Assembly (NCBI GenBank): GCA_002452335.1
Contig: DKFJ01000006.1
Location: 184,025 to 215,194 of the forward strand
Reading direction: 5' to 3'
DNA: 31,170 nt
Source of the DNA: Deferribacteraceae bacterium UBA6799
Lineage (GTDB): Bacteria; Chrysiogenota; Deferribacteres; Deferribacterales; Geovibrionaceae
Shown: piece after piece, positions 1-8,137 of the stretch
Layout: the number at the start of each line of letters is the position of its first letter
Position numbering within the stretch: position 1 is the stretch's first letter
Translations under genes and position numbers: made by a program
The notes under the pieces: model-generated
Database searches by the model: none
Seen by the model: the letters and a program-made list of their open reading frames with translations, nothing else
What the model was told of the DNA's origin: nothing

Positions 1-2
1 AC

Positions 3-2267
3 TATGACTCCCTCTTGGTGAAGGTGTCTACCCACGCCCACTCTTTCAAAAACACCGCCAGTAAGATGCTGAGAGCTCTCAGTGAGTTCCGTATCAGAGG
101 CGTGAAAACGAACATACCTTTCCTTGAGAAAGTTATTTCGCATCCGAAATTTCTGGACGGCTCAGCGTCTACCGTGTTTGTAGACCAGTCCAAAGATCTC
201 TTCGATTTCAAAAAACGCATGGACAGAGCGACCAAATCGCTGAAATTCCTTGCCAACAACATAGTGAACAACCCCTCCGGTTCTGTTCTTCAGCCCGGAA
301 TAATTCTGCCCAGCATCAACCCGCCTCAGGTGGTTTTCGGCACAGAGATGCCCACAGGAACCAAAGATATCCTGAACAGAAAAGGCGTGGACGGTGTTAT
401 GCAGTATCTGAGAACATCCAAAGAGGCTCTGTTCACAGACACCACATTCAGAGACGCTCATCAGTCTCTTCTGGCTACCCGTCTGCGTACCAAAGATATG
501 CTGGAAATATCCGACGTGTATGCCCACCATATGAGCAACCTCTTCTCTATGGAGATGTGGGGCGGGGCTACATATGACGTTTCCTACAGATTCCTGAAGG
601 AATCACCCTGGGACAGACTGGCTCAGCTCAGAGAGAAGATCCCGAACATCCTTTTCCAGATGCTCTTAAGAGCGTCCAACGCTGTGGGATACACCAACTA
701 TCCTGACAACGTGGTCAAGGAATTCATCCGTCTCGCCTGCGAGAACGGTATGGACGTTTTCAGAATATTCGACTGTTTCAACTGGATAGACCAGATGAAG
801 CCCGCAATAGAAGAAGTGAAAAAACACGGCCGTATAGCGGAAGCCGCTATCTGCTATACCGGCGATATCACAGACCCCAAGAGAACTAAATATTCTCTGA
901 AATACTACACCTCTATAGCTAAAGAGCTGTCAGAGGCGGGAACAGATATCATCGGTATCAAAGATATGGCGGGGCTTCTGAAACCCTACGCCGCTAAGGC
1001 ACTTATAAAAGCTATTAAGGATGAGACAGGTCTGCCTGTTCACTTTCACACACATAACACCAGCGGAAACGCCGAAGCGGCTGTTCTGATGGGTATTGAG
1101 GCGGGCGCCGATATCGTTGACGCCGCCGTCAGCTCCATGAGCGGTCTGACATCGCAGCCCAACCTTAACTCTGTTATGGCGGCGCTGGACGGTCAGCCAA
1201 AACACTCTCACATGGACAAATACTGGACACAGCAGGTGTCTGACTATTTTGACAGAGTGCGCAGATACTACTTCCCCTTCGAGTCAGGGCTTAAGGCGTC
1301 CACAGCGGAGGTATACATCCACGAGATCCCCGGCGGTCAGTATTCCAACCTGATAGTTCAGGTGGAGGCTATGGGGCTCATCGACAGATGGGAAGAGGTG
1401 CGCAACATGTATACAGCGGTGAACGCCGAGCTGGGCGATATCATCAAGGTAACCCCCTCGTCTAAAGTGGTGGGTGACCTCGCCCTGTTCCTTGTGCGCA
1501 ACAACCTGAAAGTGGAAGATATATATGAGAAGGGCGAAACACTTAACTTCCCCGATTCTGTCGTGTCTTTCTTCAAGGGTATGCTGGGTCAGCCTTACGG
1601 CGGATTTCCCAAACGTCTTCAGAATATAGTGCTGAAAGGCGAAGCGCCTCTGGACTGCCGCCCCGGCGAGCTTCTGGAAGATTATGATTTCACTGCGGCG
1701 CATGATGAGCTGAAGGCTAAGTTCGGCAGGAGCTTCTCTCCTGAAGAGCTGATATCCTATGCTCTGTACCCCGCTGTGTTTAAGGATTATGTAACATTCC
1801 ACAATGAATACGGCGATGCGTCCATCTTCTGCACACGCTCATTCTTCTACCCCCTGCGCAAGGAGGAGGAGATAGAGGTGGATATAGAAGAGGGAAAAAC
1901 TCTCATCATCAGATATGTGAATATCAGCGAGCCTGACGAAAAAGGACGCAGAAAAGTATATTTTGAGCTGAACGGTCAGCCCAGATCTGTGACTATAAAA
2001 GACGAGACCCTGACAGCAATAATAAAATCAAACGCCAAGGGCGACATAGCAAATCCGAAAGACGTATGCGCTACCATGCCCGGAAAGATAACAAAAATGA
2101 ACGTTAAGAAGGGCGATAAAGTTGCGAAGGGCGACATACTGCTCATAACAGAAGCTATGAAGATGGAAACTAAAATAGCCGCCGCGGTGGACGCCGAGGT
2201 GGACGAGATACTCCTTCAGGAAGGAGACAAGATCGAGGCGGGCGATCTGATCGTACGTCTTGTGTGA
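3..2267 (+). CDS. pyc: Pyruvate carboxylase, 5' end outside the window
   Basis: This enzyme carboxylates pyruvate to oxaloacetate in the cytoplasm using biotin and ATP. The reading frame is open from base 3 with no start, so the gene begins upstream. The first ~85 residues are the end of the biotin carboxylase domain (KVSTHAHSF, RIRGVKTNIPFL), which shows it is a single-chain Pyc and not a separate B subunit. The carboxyltransferase domain follows, with the RDAHQSLLATR motif, the HTHNTSGN metal-binding histidines and the FRIFDCFN segment. The C-terminus is a biotinyl domain with the EAMKM motif, the biotin lysine codon being at 2160-2162. The ~755 residues seen fit the last two thirds of an ~1140-residue enzyme. 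A terminator follows 23 bp after the stop. The family call is secure; only the N-terminus is missing. Confidence 0.96.
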   Translation, partial: YDSLLVKVSTHAHSFKNTASKMLRALSEFRIRGVKTNIPFLEKVISHPKFLDGSASTVFVDQSKDLFDFKKRMDRATKSLKFLANNIVNNPSGSVLQPGIILPSINPPQVVFGTEMPTGTKDILNRKGVDGVMQYLRTSKEALFTDTTFRDAHQSLLATRLRTKDMLEISDVYAHHMSNLFSMEMWGGATYDVSYRFLKESPWDRLAQLREKIPNILFQMLLRASNAVGYTNYPDNVVKEFIRLACENGMDVFRIFDCFNWIDQMKPAIEEVKKHGRIAEAAICYTGDITDPKRTKYSLKYYTSIAKELSEAGTDIIGIKDMAGLLKPYAAKALIKAIKDETGLPVHFHTHNTSGNAEAAVLMGIEAGADIVDAAVSSMSGLTSQPNLNSVMAALDGQPKHSHMDKYWTQQVSDYFDRVRRYYFPFESGLKASTAEVYIHEIPGGQYSNLIVQVEAMGLIDRWEEVRNMYTAVNAELGDIIKVTPSSKVVGDLALFLVRNNLKVEDIYEKGETLNFPDSVVSFFKGMLGQPYGGFPKRLQNIVLKGEAPLDCRPGELLEDYDFTAAHDELKAKFGRSFSPEELISYALYPAVFKDYVTFHNEYGDASIFCTRSFFYPLRKEEEIEVDIEEGKTLIIRYVNISEPDEKGRRKVYFELNGQPRSVTIKDETLTAIIKSNAKGDIANPKDVCATMPGKITKMNVKKGDKVAKGDILLITEAMKMETKIAAAVDAEVDEILLQEGDKIEAGDLIVRLV

Positions 2268-2290
2268 CACTCTTTTTGATGTTGTAAAAG

Positions 2291-2318
2291 GGCGGGTCTT
2301 TTGATCCGCCTTTTTTTT
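2291..2318 (+). terminator. Rho-independent terminator of pyc
   Basis: The arms ggcgggtc and gatccgcc form an 8-bp stem with one G-T pair around a TTTT loop. Eight T residues follow. It lies 23 bp after the pyc stop codon. Confidence 0.9.
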
Positions 2319-2334
2319 GCTGTGAATTGATACA

Positions 2335-2363
2335 ATAAAAAAGCCGTGTCATCGACACGGCTT
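2335..2363 (-). terminator. Rho-independent terminator of the peroxiredoxin gene
   Basis: The arms aagccgtgtc and gacacggctt form a 10-bp stem around a 3-nt loop, and read on the minus strand the stem is followed by a T run. It lies 23 bp beyond the peroxiredoxin stop. The two convergent genes therefore each have their own terminator in this 119-bp gap. Confidence 0.88.
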
Positions 2364-2386
2364 TAATAGTTTATCTCAGATCAGAA

Positions 2387-2983
2387 TTACTTCTGGTTCC
2401 CTGAGGGATTCTTTTTGTAATATTCCTTCATCTTTACAGGGTCGGGAGTCATAGTGTCTTTTCCGGGTGTCCAGCCTGCGGGGCATACTTCGCCGTGTTT
2501 GCGCACGAACTGAAGAGCGTCCAGGTTTCTCAGGATCTCAGTAACGTTTCTGCCGATGCCGAGGTCGTGAACGAGCTCGAACTGAACCTTGCCTTCGGGA
2601 TCGATAATGAAAGTAGCTCTCAGAGCCATTCCGGGAGCGAGAAGCACGCCGTATTCCTCAGAGATCTTCTTTGTAAAGTCAGCAACAAGGGGATAAGCGA
2701 TGTCGCCGAGCCCGCCCTCTGTTCTGGGAGTGTTAACCCATGCGAGGTGGCTGAATTTGCTGTCTGTTGAAACGCCGATGATCTGAGCGTCTCTCTTTAC
2801 GAACTCATCGTTAGCGTCTGACAGAGCTGTGATCTCTGTGGGGCATACGAATGTGAAGTCGAGGGGATAGAAGAAAAGCACAACCCATTTGCCTTTGTAA
2901 TCTTCAAGGCTGATGTTGCTGAAATTTTTGTTAAGTACAGCTTCTGCTGTGAATGCGGGGGCAAGTTTTGTTACAAGACTCAT
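2387..2983 (-). CDS. Typical 2-Cys peroxiredoxin (AhpC/Prx family)
   Basis: The protein is a thiol peroxidase reducing hydrogen peroxide and organic hydroperoxides in the cytoplasm. The peroxidatic cysteine is C47 in FYPLDFTFVCPTE and the resolving cysteine is C167 in GEVCPAGW. The GGLG loop (residues 90-93) and a C-terminal helix with EYYKK in place of the usual YF are both present, a pattern linked in this family to sensitivity to over-oxidation. The length of 198 residues is normal. The start has an AGGAGG ribosome site 8 nt upstream. The gene is monocistronic, with its own promoter and terminator. No ahpF or other reductase lies beside it, so its electron donor cannot be told from here. 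Confidence 0.95.
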   Translation of the reverse strand: MSLVTKLAPAFTAEAVLNKNFSNISLEDYKGKWVVLFFYPLDFTFVCPTEITALSDANDEFVKRDAQIIGVSTDSKFSHLAWVNTPRTEGGLGDIAYPLVADFTKKISEEYGVLLAPGMALRATFIIDPEGKVQFELVHDLGIGRNVTEILRNLDALQFVRKHGEVCPAGWTPGKDTMTPDPVKMKEYYKKNPSGNQK

Positions 2984-3027
2984 TATTATTCCTCCTGTTA
3001 AATCTGGTTAAGTGATAAATTTTATTA

Positions 3028-3056
3028 ACTGTATCCCGATTTAAGTTGGATGTCAA
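3028..3056 (-). promoter_or_regulatory. Sigma-70-type promoter of the peroxiredoxin gene
   Basis: On the minus strand a perfect TTGACA (3051-3056) is followed after 17 bp by TACAGT (3028-3033, 4 of 6 consensus). It lies about 45 bp upstream of the start codon. Confidence 0.7.
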
Positions 3057-3134
3057 TATAAAAATGAGATGAAATATGTCTTTTTAATGTTCAGAATTTA
3101 CACAGGTATTGTCAGGAGAAAAAGACGTTATACA

Positions 3135-3572
3135 TCAGATATTAACTTTTTTTTCCCTGTCGCTGCGCACTTCGTTCAGATGCGCATCCCATACAGCCTT
3201 GCTGAGGATATTTTCGTTTCTTACTGACAGATTTACGAATTTTAGTCCCGCTCTGCCGGGTGTCGCCCATACGACCTGAGCTTTGATCGGTGTCATTTCG
3301 AATTTGTTGCTCATGAAATAAGCGTATTCGCATGAAAGACACTGGGTATTCGTCAGACAGTTTTTTGTCCGCAGTTCTACCATGTCGCCTTCGCGCAGAA
3401 TATTTTTGTGAGAGACGCATACGCCGCCCATTGCCACGTCAACTGTTTTGGTTACGAAACATGAGCTTTCGTCAGCATGTTTTTCGCCGGGATGAAGTAT
3501 TGCAGTTACGCAGAAATCAAGTGAGAGCTTTACACGCATGCTCTCTCTTCTGTTTGTGTTAGAGTTAGTCAT
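3135..3572 (-). CDS. PilZ-domain protein, candidate c-di-GMP receptor
   Basis: This is a small cytoplasmic protein of 145 residues made almost entirely of one PilZ domain. The N-terminal RRESMR matches the RxxxR c-di-GMP-binding motif. The second motif appears as DVAMGG, where the usual serine of D/NxSxxG is alanine. The fold ends with AQVVWATPGRAGLKFVNLS. I chose the ATG at 3572 because AGGTAGG stands just upstream; an in-frame ATG at 3614 has no ribosome site. It lies 68 bp after the PanE-Nudix gene on the same strand with no terminator between, so co-transcription is likely. Nothing nearby names its target (flagellum, pilus or polysaccharide). Binding of c-di-GMP is inferred from the motifs only. 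Confidence 0.85.
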   Translation of the reverse strand: MTNSNTNRRESMRVKLSLDFCVTAILHPGEKHADESSCFVTKTVDVAMGGVCVSHKNILREGDMVELRTKNCLTNTQCLSCEYAYFMSNKFEMTPIKAQVVWATPGRAGLKFVNLSVRNENILSKAVWDAHLNEVRSDREKKVNI

Positions 3573-3579
3573 GCTTAAC

Positions 3580-3595
3580 CTACCTTTTCTGGTAG
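3580..3595 (-). promoter_or_regulatory. Hairpin that could mask the PilZ ribosome site
   Basis: On the minus strand CTACC, a 6-nt loop and GGTAG form a 5-bp hairpin. Its 3' arm is part of the AGGTAGG Shine-Dalgarno of the PilZ gene. The stem is short, so any regulatory role is speculative. Confidence 0.3.
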
Positions 3596-3640
3596 TAATA
3601 TCGGCAATAACCATAAATATGTAAAGGGGAAACTTAATTA

Positions 3641-4960
3641 TTAACCCTTATTAAACACAGTATTAACGTATTGCGCAATAATTTCAGCATGATCAAACGC
3701 TAAGTTTTCAGGGAGTGCATTAACAGGGTAAAAAACAGCGTTCTTCGCATCGTCACCCGCCACGGGATCCATGTCTGTTTCGGCGTAATAAACTGTCGAG
3801 ACCGTGTGTCCTCTCTTGTCCCTTTTCGGGTCGGAATAGACGCCCAGCAGCTCTATTTTATCTACTTTTATACCTGTTTCCTCAAAAAGCTCACGCACCG
3901 CGGCGTCCTCAACCTTCTCCCCGTAGTCCACAAACCCGCCGGGAATTGCCCAGCCGTATGGCTCGTTCCTGCGCTCTATCAGCAGTATGCTGTCGCCCTT
4001 GCGTGCGATGACATCCGCCGCCAGCTTGGGGGTATACAGAAAGAATCGTCCGTATTTGAATTTAAGCGCCTGATATATGCTCTCGCAGTAGGGCGCTTTT
4101 ATGCCGTGTTTTTCCAGAGTATCTATCACTGGCTTCAGTATGCCGTCGATTTCCGGTTTTCTGTTCTTTTCTATATCCTGAAGCATGCTGGTTTTATAGG
4201 TTTCCAGAGCTGTGCGGTATTTTATCTTATCCCGCCATTCCTCTTCCGTTATGGTCACGCCTTCGCATGCCGCAGCGGCGACAACCTCTTTAACCATGTT
4301 TTCCATCAGAGACGACAGTCCCGGGTCTTTTATCATAGGTCCGCATGCGCTTAAGAGCAGAGCCGACAGGGGGTTATAGGCAACATTCCACACCAGCTTC
4401 AGCCAGATGGTATGAGCTATGTCCGGGCTGAGGTTGTTGAAAATTCTGCTGTTGTCCAGAATCTCTTTGAATACAGGCTCCAGAATCTTTCCTTTTTCGG
4501 ATACCGCTCCGAAGACACATTCGCCTGTGCTGTCCTGGTTGATAGTTCCCGCAGGATCCACCCATGACGCGATGAACAGACTGCCCGCTATTGTGCGGTC
4601 AGTTCCGAAATATTTCGCCAGCAGATAGGGTCCTTCGACACCGTTGTGAAATGACACGACAAACCCGTCCTCAGACAGATTGTCCTTCAGTGTCACGCAC
4701 ATACTCTCTGTGTCGTGGAGTTTTGCGGAGAAGATGATTATATCAAAGATACCTTCGGCTTTTCCCACCGCTTTCACGGGGATGTCCTTCTCTCCGTGGC
4801 TGGTGCTTTTCATCCGGAGCAGTCCGGTGTTTTTCATCGCTTCCAGATGTTTTCCTCTGGCGAGAAAAGTAACGTCATATCCGGCATCGGCCATTAGTCC
4901 GCCGTAAAAACTGCCGATGGCTCCTGCGCCTGCTATAAGGATTTTTTTGTTTGATTTCAT
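3641..4960 (-). CDS. Ketopantoate reductase (PanE/ApbA) fused to a Nudix hydrolase
   Basis: Residues 1 to ~300 are a 2-dehydropantoate 2-reductase, the NADPH-dependent step to pantoate in pantothenate/CoA synthesis. The visible marks are a Rossmann GAGAIG at 11-16, the catalytic lysine in WLKLVWNVAYNPLSA (K188), and the SM..D....R..EID block at 258-272 that holds the substrate-binding serine and glutamate. Residues ~305-439 are a complete Nudix domain whose box G(x5)E(x7)REL(x)EE(x)G spans 342-363 with every key residue intact. The Nudix part resembles ADP-ribose or oxidised-nucleotide pyrophosphatases. PanE proteins are normally ~300 residues and stand alone, so the fusion is unusual. The frame is continuous with no sign of a sequencing join. 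What the Nudix half hydrolyses is unknown. Confidence 0.88.
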   Translation of the reverse strand: MKSNKKILIAGAGAIGSFYGGLMADAGYDVTFLARGKHLEAMKNTGLLRMKSTSHGEKDIPVKAVGKAEGIFDIIIFSAKLHDTESMCVTLKDNLSEDGFVVSFHNGVEGPYLLAKYFGTDRTIAGSLFIASWVDPAGTINQDSTGECVFGAVSEKGKILEPVFKEILDNSRIFNNLSPDIAHTIWLKLVWNVAYNPLSALLLSACGPMIKDPGLSSLMENMVKEVVAAAACEGVTITEEEWRDKIKYRTALETYKTSMLQDIEKNRKPEIDGILKPVIDTLEKHGIKAPYCESIYQALKFKYGRFFLYTPKLAADVIARKGDSILLIERRNEPYGWAIPGGFVDYGEKVEDAAVRELFEETGIKVDKIELLGVYSDPKRDKRGHTVSTVYYAETDMDPVAGDDAKNAVFYPVNALPENLAFDHAEIIAQYVNTVFNKG

Positions 4961-4976
4961 AAGCCTGATCCACCCA

Positions 4977-5011
4977 ATAAAAAATTAAGCACAGGTTGCG
5001 CCTGTGCTTAA
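4977..5011 (-). terminator. Rho-independent terminator of clpC
   Basis: An 11-bp stem (ttaagcacagg and cctgtgcttaa, 5-nt loop) starts 4 bp after the clpC stop. On the minus strand it runs into a T-rich tract. It separates clpC from the downstream panE-nudix gene, which must rely on read-through or its own promoter. Confidence 0.85.
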
Positions 5012-5014
5012 AAG

Positions 5015-7417
5015 TTATTTGAAAACGACCTCGTTTCCTGTAACGGTCGCCTTGATGTTCTTCCGGTTCGAGAATTTGTTGTTCAGCAGCATGTCGCTGA
5101 GCGGGTCTTCTATCAGAGACTGAAGCAGACGCCTGATGGGTCTTGCCCCGTAGTTATAGTCGTACTCGTGGCTCAGTATATGCTCTTTGACTGTATCGTC
5201 TATGGAGATATGCTTGCCTATGTCCGCCAGCCTCTGGTTGATATCAGCGAGCTGAAGATCGATAATCTCATAGAGCACCTCTTTCGACAGAGGTTTGAAC
5301 ACTATCAGCTTGTCCACCCTGTTGATAAATTCCGGCGGGAATCTGTCTTTCAGCTCTTTGTTGGCGTTGCTGCTGAAAGTGCCGTAATCTATGCCGTCGG
5401 CTTTTCCCTGCTCGAATCCCAGAGTTTTTCTGTTCAGTGTCAGCTTGGTTCCGAGGTTAGACGTCATTATCACTATGGTATTTTTAAAGTTTACCTTATG
5501 ACCCAGATTGTCGTTGATATGCCCGTCATCCAGAATCTGGAGCAGGACATTCAGCACTTCCGGGTGCGCCTTCTCTATCTCATCGAAGAGAACCACGCAG
5601 TAGGGTTTTCTGCGCACCATCTCGGTGAGCTTTCCGCCTTCTTCATAACCGACGTATCCGGGAGGCGCTCCCACCAGAGTGGACGCGTTGAACCTCTCCA
5701 TATATTCGCTCATGTCTATGCGTATCAGGGCGCTTTCGGAGCCGAAGACTATCTCGGCGAGTTTTTTCGCCACTTCTGTTTTTCCCACGCCGGTGGGACC
5801 CATGAAGATGAAAGAGCCGAGGGGGCGCTTCGGGTTGGACAGACCGGCAAAGCTGCGTTTCACTGATTTTGCCAGCGCTTCCACCGCCTCGTCCTGTCCT
5901 ATTATATATTTCTTAATATCTTTATCGATATGCGCTATTTTTACCTTGTCGTCCTGCTGGAGTTTCTGCACGGGTATTCCCGTCATGTGCGCCACAACCT
6001 CGCTGATGTTTTCCACAGTGAGTGTGGGCCAGTTGTCATCCAGCTCTTTCTGCCAGATCTTTTCAGTCTCGGCGGTTTTCTTCGCCAGTTTTTCCACGTT
6101 TCTGGAGAATTTTTCTATATCGGTATAGTCGTTATTGCGCAGTTTTTCGTCACGGATCTCTTTCGCCTCTGTCAGCTTTACTTTCATCTTGTGCAGAGCG
6201 GCGGGGAGCTGACGCACCCTGAGTTTCAGCCGTGAGCACGCTTCGTCCAGAACGTCGATACTCTTATCCGGCTGAAATTTGTCGGTGATGTATCTCTCTG
6301 TGAGTCGGGCGATCTCTTCCAGCACATCATGGCTGATGAATACCTTGTGGAAATCCTCATAGTATCTTTTGATGCCTGCCAGTATATCCACGGTGGCGGA
6401 TACGCCGGGCTGATCCACGCTGATGGTCTGAAAGCGGCGGTTGAGAGCGCCGTCCTTTTCGAAATTCTTACGGTATTCGTTAAGGGTCGTAGCGCCGATA
6501 CACTGGAAAACGCCTCTGGCGAGAGCCGGTTTCAGCATGTTGGAAGCGTCTATGGAACCTTCCGCCGCGCCCGCTCCAACCATGGTGTGTATCTCGTCTA
6601 TAAATATAATGACGTTGCCGTCTGTCTCTATCTCTTTGATGAGGTTTTTCATCCTCTCCTCAAACTGACCTCTGTACTTGGTTCCGGCAACCACGTTGCC
6701 CAGTTCCAGCGATATCAGACGTTTGTCCTTGAGAAAATCAGGGATGTCCTCGGAAACCATGCGCAGAGCCAGACCTTCCACTATGGCGGTCTTGCCCACG
6801 CCGGGCTCGCCTATGATAACGGCGTTGTTCTTGATCCTTCTGCCGAGTATCTGGATGAGCCTTTCTATCTCTCTCTCACGTCCGATAACAGGATCCAGCT
6901 TGCCTTCTCTGGCCTGCTGTGTCATGTCACGTCCGAACTCGTCTATGGTGGGAGTGGACTGTGAGCCGGCTTTTTTGGTGTATGTCTTCATTAGTCCGGA
7001 TATTTCCTCACGCAGCGAGACTATCTCGAGTCCCAGTTTGGAGAGTATCATGGACGCTTTGCCCTTCTTTTCTTTCAGAAGTCCCAGAAGGATGTGTTCG
7101 GTGTTGACGTATTTTGTATTAAGGATTTTCGCCTCGTCCACGGCATAGTCCAGAACGTTCTTGCCGTTGGGGCTGAATGGCAGGCTGCCTTTAATCATGA
7201 GGTTGCGTCCCTTTTCGCTCATACTGGTGACGTCGTTCATCAGCATGGTGACATCTATGCCCCTCCTGGTAAAAATTTCGGAGGCGATACCGGAACGCTC
7301 TCTGAGCAGACCCATAAGGATGTGCTCTGTATCTATGGAGGACTGCATCAGTTTTTCTGAAGCCTCCCTCGCGAAAATGATTACTCTTCTTGCTCTATCT
7401 GTAAATAATTCAAACAT
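5015..7417 (-). CDS. clpC: ClpC-type AAA+ unfoldase (Hsp100)
   Basis: This ATP-driven hexamer unfolds proteins for the ClpP protease in the cytoplasm. The N-terminal double Clp repeat opens with MFELFTDRARRVI and a second repeat begins near residue 80. AAA domain 1 has Walker A GEPGVGKT (about residue 203) and the FIDEIHTMVGAG Walker B region. A coiled middle segment follows, then AAA domain 2 with GPTGVGKT, the VGAPPGYVGYEEGG pore loop and MTSNLG. The length of ~800 residues is normal. I chose the ATG at 7417, with AAGG 10 nt upstream, over a GTG two codons earlier that would sit too close to the ribosome site. The gene is monocistronic, with tandem promoters upstream and a terminator behind it. 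No ctsR or mcsAB genes accompany it, unlike in Firmicutes. Confidence 0.95.
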   Translation of the reverse strand: MFELFTDRARRVIIFAREASEKLMQSSIDTEHILMGLLRERSGIASEIFTRRGIDVTMLMNDVTSMSEKGRNLMIKGSLPFSPNGKNVLDYAVDEAKILNTKYVNTEHILLGLLKEKKGKASMILSKLGLEIVSLREEISGLMKTYTKKAGSQSTPTIDEFGRDMTQQAREGKLDPVIGREREIERLIQILGRRIKNNAVIIGEPGVGKTAIVEGLALRMVSEDIPDFLKDKRLISLELGNVVAGTKYRGQFEERMKNLIKEIETDGNVIIFIDEIHTMVGAGAAEGSIDASNMLKPALARGVFQCIGATTLNEYRKNFEKDGALNRRFQTISVDQPGVSATVDILAGIKRYYEDFHKVFISHDVLEEIARLTERYITDKFQPDKSIDVLDEACSRLKLRVRQLPAALHKMKVKLTEAKEIRDEKLRNNDYTDIEKFSRNVEKLAKKTAETEKIWQKELDDNWPTLTVENISEVVAHMTGIPVQKLQQDDKVKIAHIDKDIKKYIIGQDEAVEALAKSVKRSFAGLSNPKRPLGSFIFMGPTGVGKTEVAKKLAEIVFGSESALIRIDMSEYMERFNASTLVGAPPGYVGYEEGGKLTEMVRRKPYCVVLFDEIEKAHPEVLNVLLQILDDGHINDNLGHKVNFKNTIVIMTSNLGTKLTLNRKTLGFEQGKADGIDYGTFSSNANKELKDRFPPEFINRVDKLIVFKPLSKEVLYEIIDLQLADINQRLADIGKHISIDDTVKEHILSHEYDYNYGARPIRRLLQSLIEDPLSDMLLNNKFSNRKNIKATVTGNEVVFK

Positions 7418-7446
7418 GTTCACTCAACCTTATCAATAATTAATTT

Positions 7447-7476
7447 ATTATAAGTGGTTCATGGGTATATTCGCAA
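7447..7476 (-). promoter_or_regulatory. Proximal clpC promoter
   Basis: On the minus strand TTGCGA (7471-7476), an 18-bp spacer and a perfect TATAAT (7447-7452) precede clpC by about 30 bp. Confidence 0.6.
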
Positions 7477-7494
7477 TACTAAATGTTATTTAAG

Positions 7495-7523
7495 AATATA
7501 TAACCGGACATATCCGGTCGCAA
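7495..7523 (-). promoter_or_regulatory. Distal clpC promoter with a palindrome in the spacer
   Basis: On the minus strand TTGCGA (7518-7523) is followed after 17 bp by TATATT (7495-7500, 5 of 6). Its -35 hexamer is identical to that of the proximal promoter. The spacer is almost filled by an inverted repeat at 7503-7518. Confidence 0.55.
7503..7518. promoter_or_regulatory. Candidate operator between clpC and the ACT gene
   Basis: ACCGGA, CATA and TCCGGT form a perfect 6-4-6 inverted repeat. It lies between the -35 and -10 of the distal clpC promoter and 17 bp upstream of the divergent ACT-gene -35. A repressor bound here could affect either gene. The binding protein is unknown. Confidence 0.45.
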
Positions 7524-7535
7524 TAAAGAATTGGG

Positions 7536-7564
7536 TTGACACATATGACCTCTGCCGTAATAAT
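7536..7564 (+). promoter_or_regulatory. Promoter of the ACT-def operon
   Basis: A perfect TTGACA (7536-7541), a 17-bp spacer and AATAAT (7559-7564, 5 of 6) lie 30 bp upstream of the ACT-gene start. Confidence 0.7.
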
Positions 7565-7594
7565 AATATAAGTAGCTTGTATCAGGGGTGTTTT

Positions 7595-8134
7595 ATGACG
7601 AACAAAAATCTTTTCGCGGTTACTCTGATCGCGGCGGACAGACCCGGAATAGTTGCAGCGGTATCAAAGATTTTCTTTGAAAACAGCTTTAACATTGAGG
7701 ACTCCAGTTCCACCCTTCTTCAGGGTTTTTTCTCTGCTATTTTTATAGTGAGCAAGGAAGGCGTGGATACTGATGACGTTAAAAAGATGTTCATGCCTCT
7801 GGAAAAAACAATGAACATAGATATCCACGTTCAGGAGATGAGCGAGGCGGGCGTGAGACCCGTGGGCGAGCATTTCATCATATCCGTATACGGCTCGGAC
7901 AAGCCGGGGATAGTGAACAAGGTGGCGGAATATCTGGCAAACAAAGAGATCAATATCCTTGATCTTCAGACAAAGGTTGCGGGATCAGAAAAAAGTCCTA
8001 TATATCTTATGGTTCTCGAGGTGGTTATCGATCCGAAAATGATGGGCACCGGCTGGGACGATGATCTGAAAAAAATATCCAGAGACATGGGAACAGACGT
8101 TAATATAAGGCAGATCGAAACATATGAGTTTTAA
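7595..8134 (+). CDS. Tandem ACT-domain protein, GcvR-like
   Basis: The 179-residue protein consists of two ACT domains and little else. The first begins FAVTLIAADRPGIVAAVSKIF and the second FIISVYGSDKPGIVNKVAEYL. Both carry the DxPGI(V)xxV loop that binds amino-acid ligands in this family. The arrangement matches GcvR-type regulators of the glycine cleavage system, but no gcv genes are present here, so the ligand and target remain open. The ATG at 7595 was chosen for the AGGGGTG ribosome site just upstream; the frame stays open further 5' without one. It ends 3 bp before def and is probably translationally coupled to it. Confidence 0.85.
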   Translation: MTNKNLFAVTLIAADRPGIVAAVSKIFFENSFNIEDSSSTLLQGFFSAIFIVSKEGVDTDDVKKMFMPLEKTMNIDIHVQEMSEAGVRPVGEHFIISVYGSDKPGIVNKVAEYLANKEINILDLQTKVAGSEKSPIYLMVLEVVIDPKMMGTGWDDDLKKISRDMGTDVNIRQIETYEF

Positions 8135-8137
8135 CGA

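Noticed and set aside
15..17. GTG-type start at base 15 of the first gene
   Set aside because: The frame is open to the window edge and already encodes the end of the biotin carboxylase domain, so the true start is upstream.
5168..5866. 232-codon plus-strand ORF opposite clpC
   Set aside because: Antisense shadow of conserved ClpC sequence, with no ribosome site or family signature.
7454..7594. 47-codon 5' extension of the ACT protein
   Set aside because: It would run through the promoters and palindrome of the intergenic region. ATG 7595 has a good ribosome site and begins the ACT fold directly.
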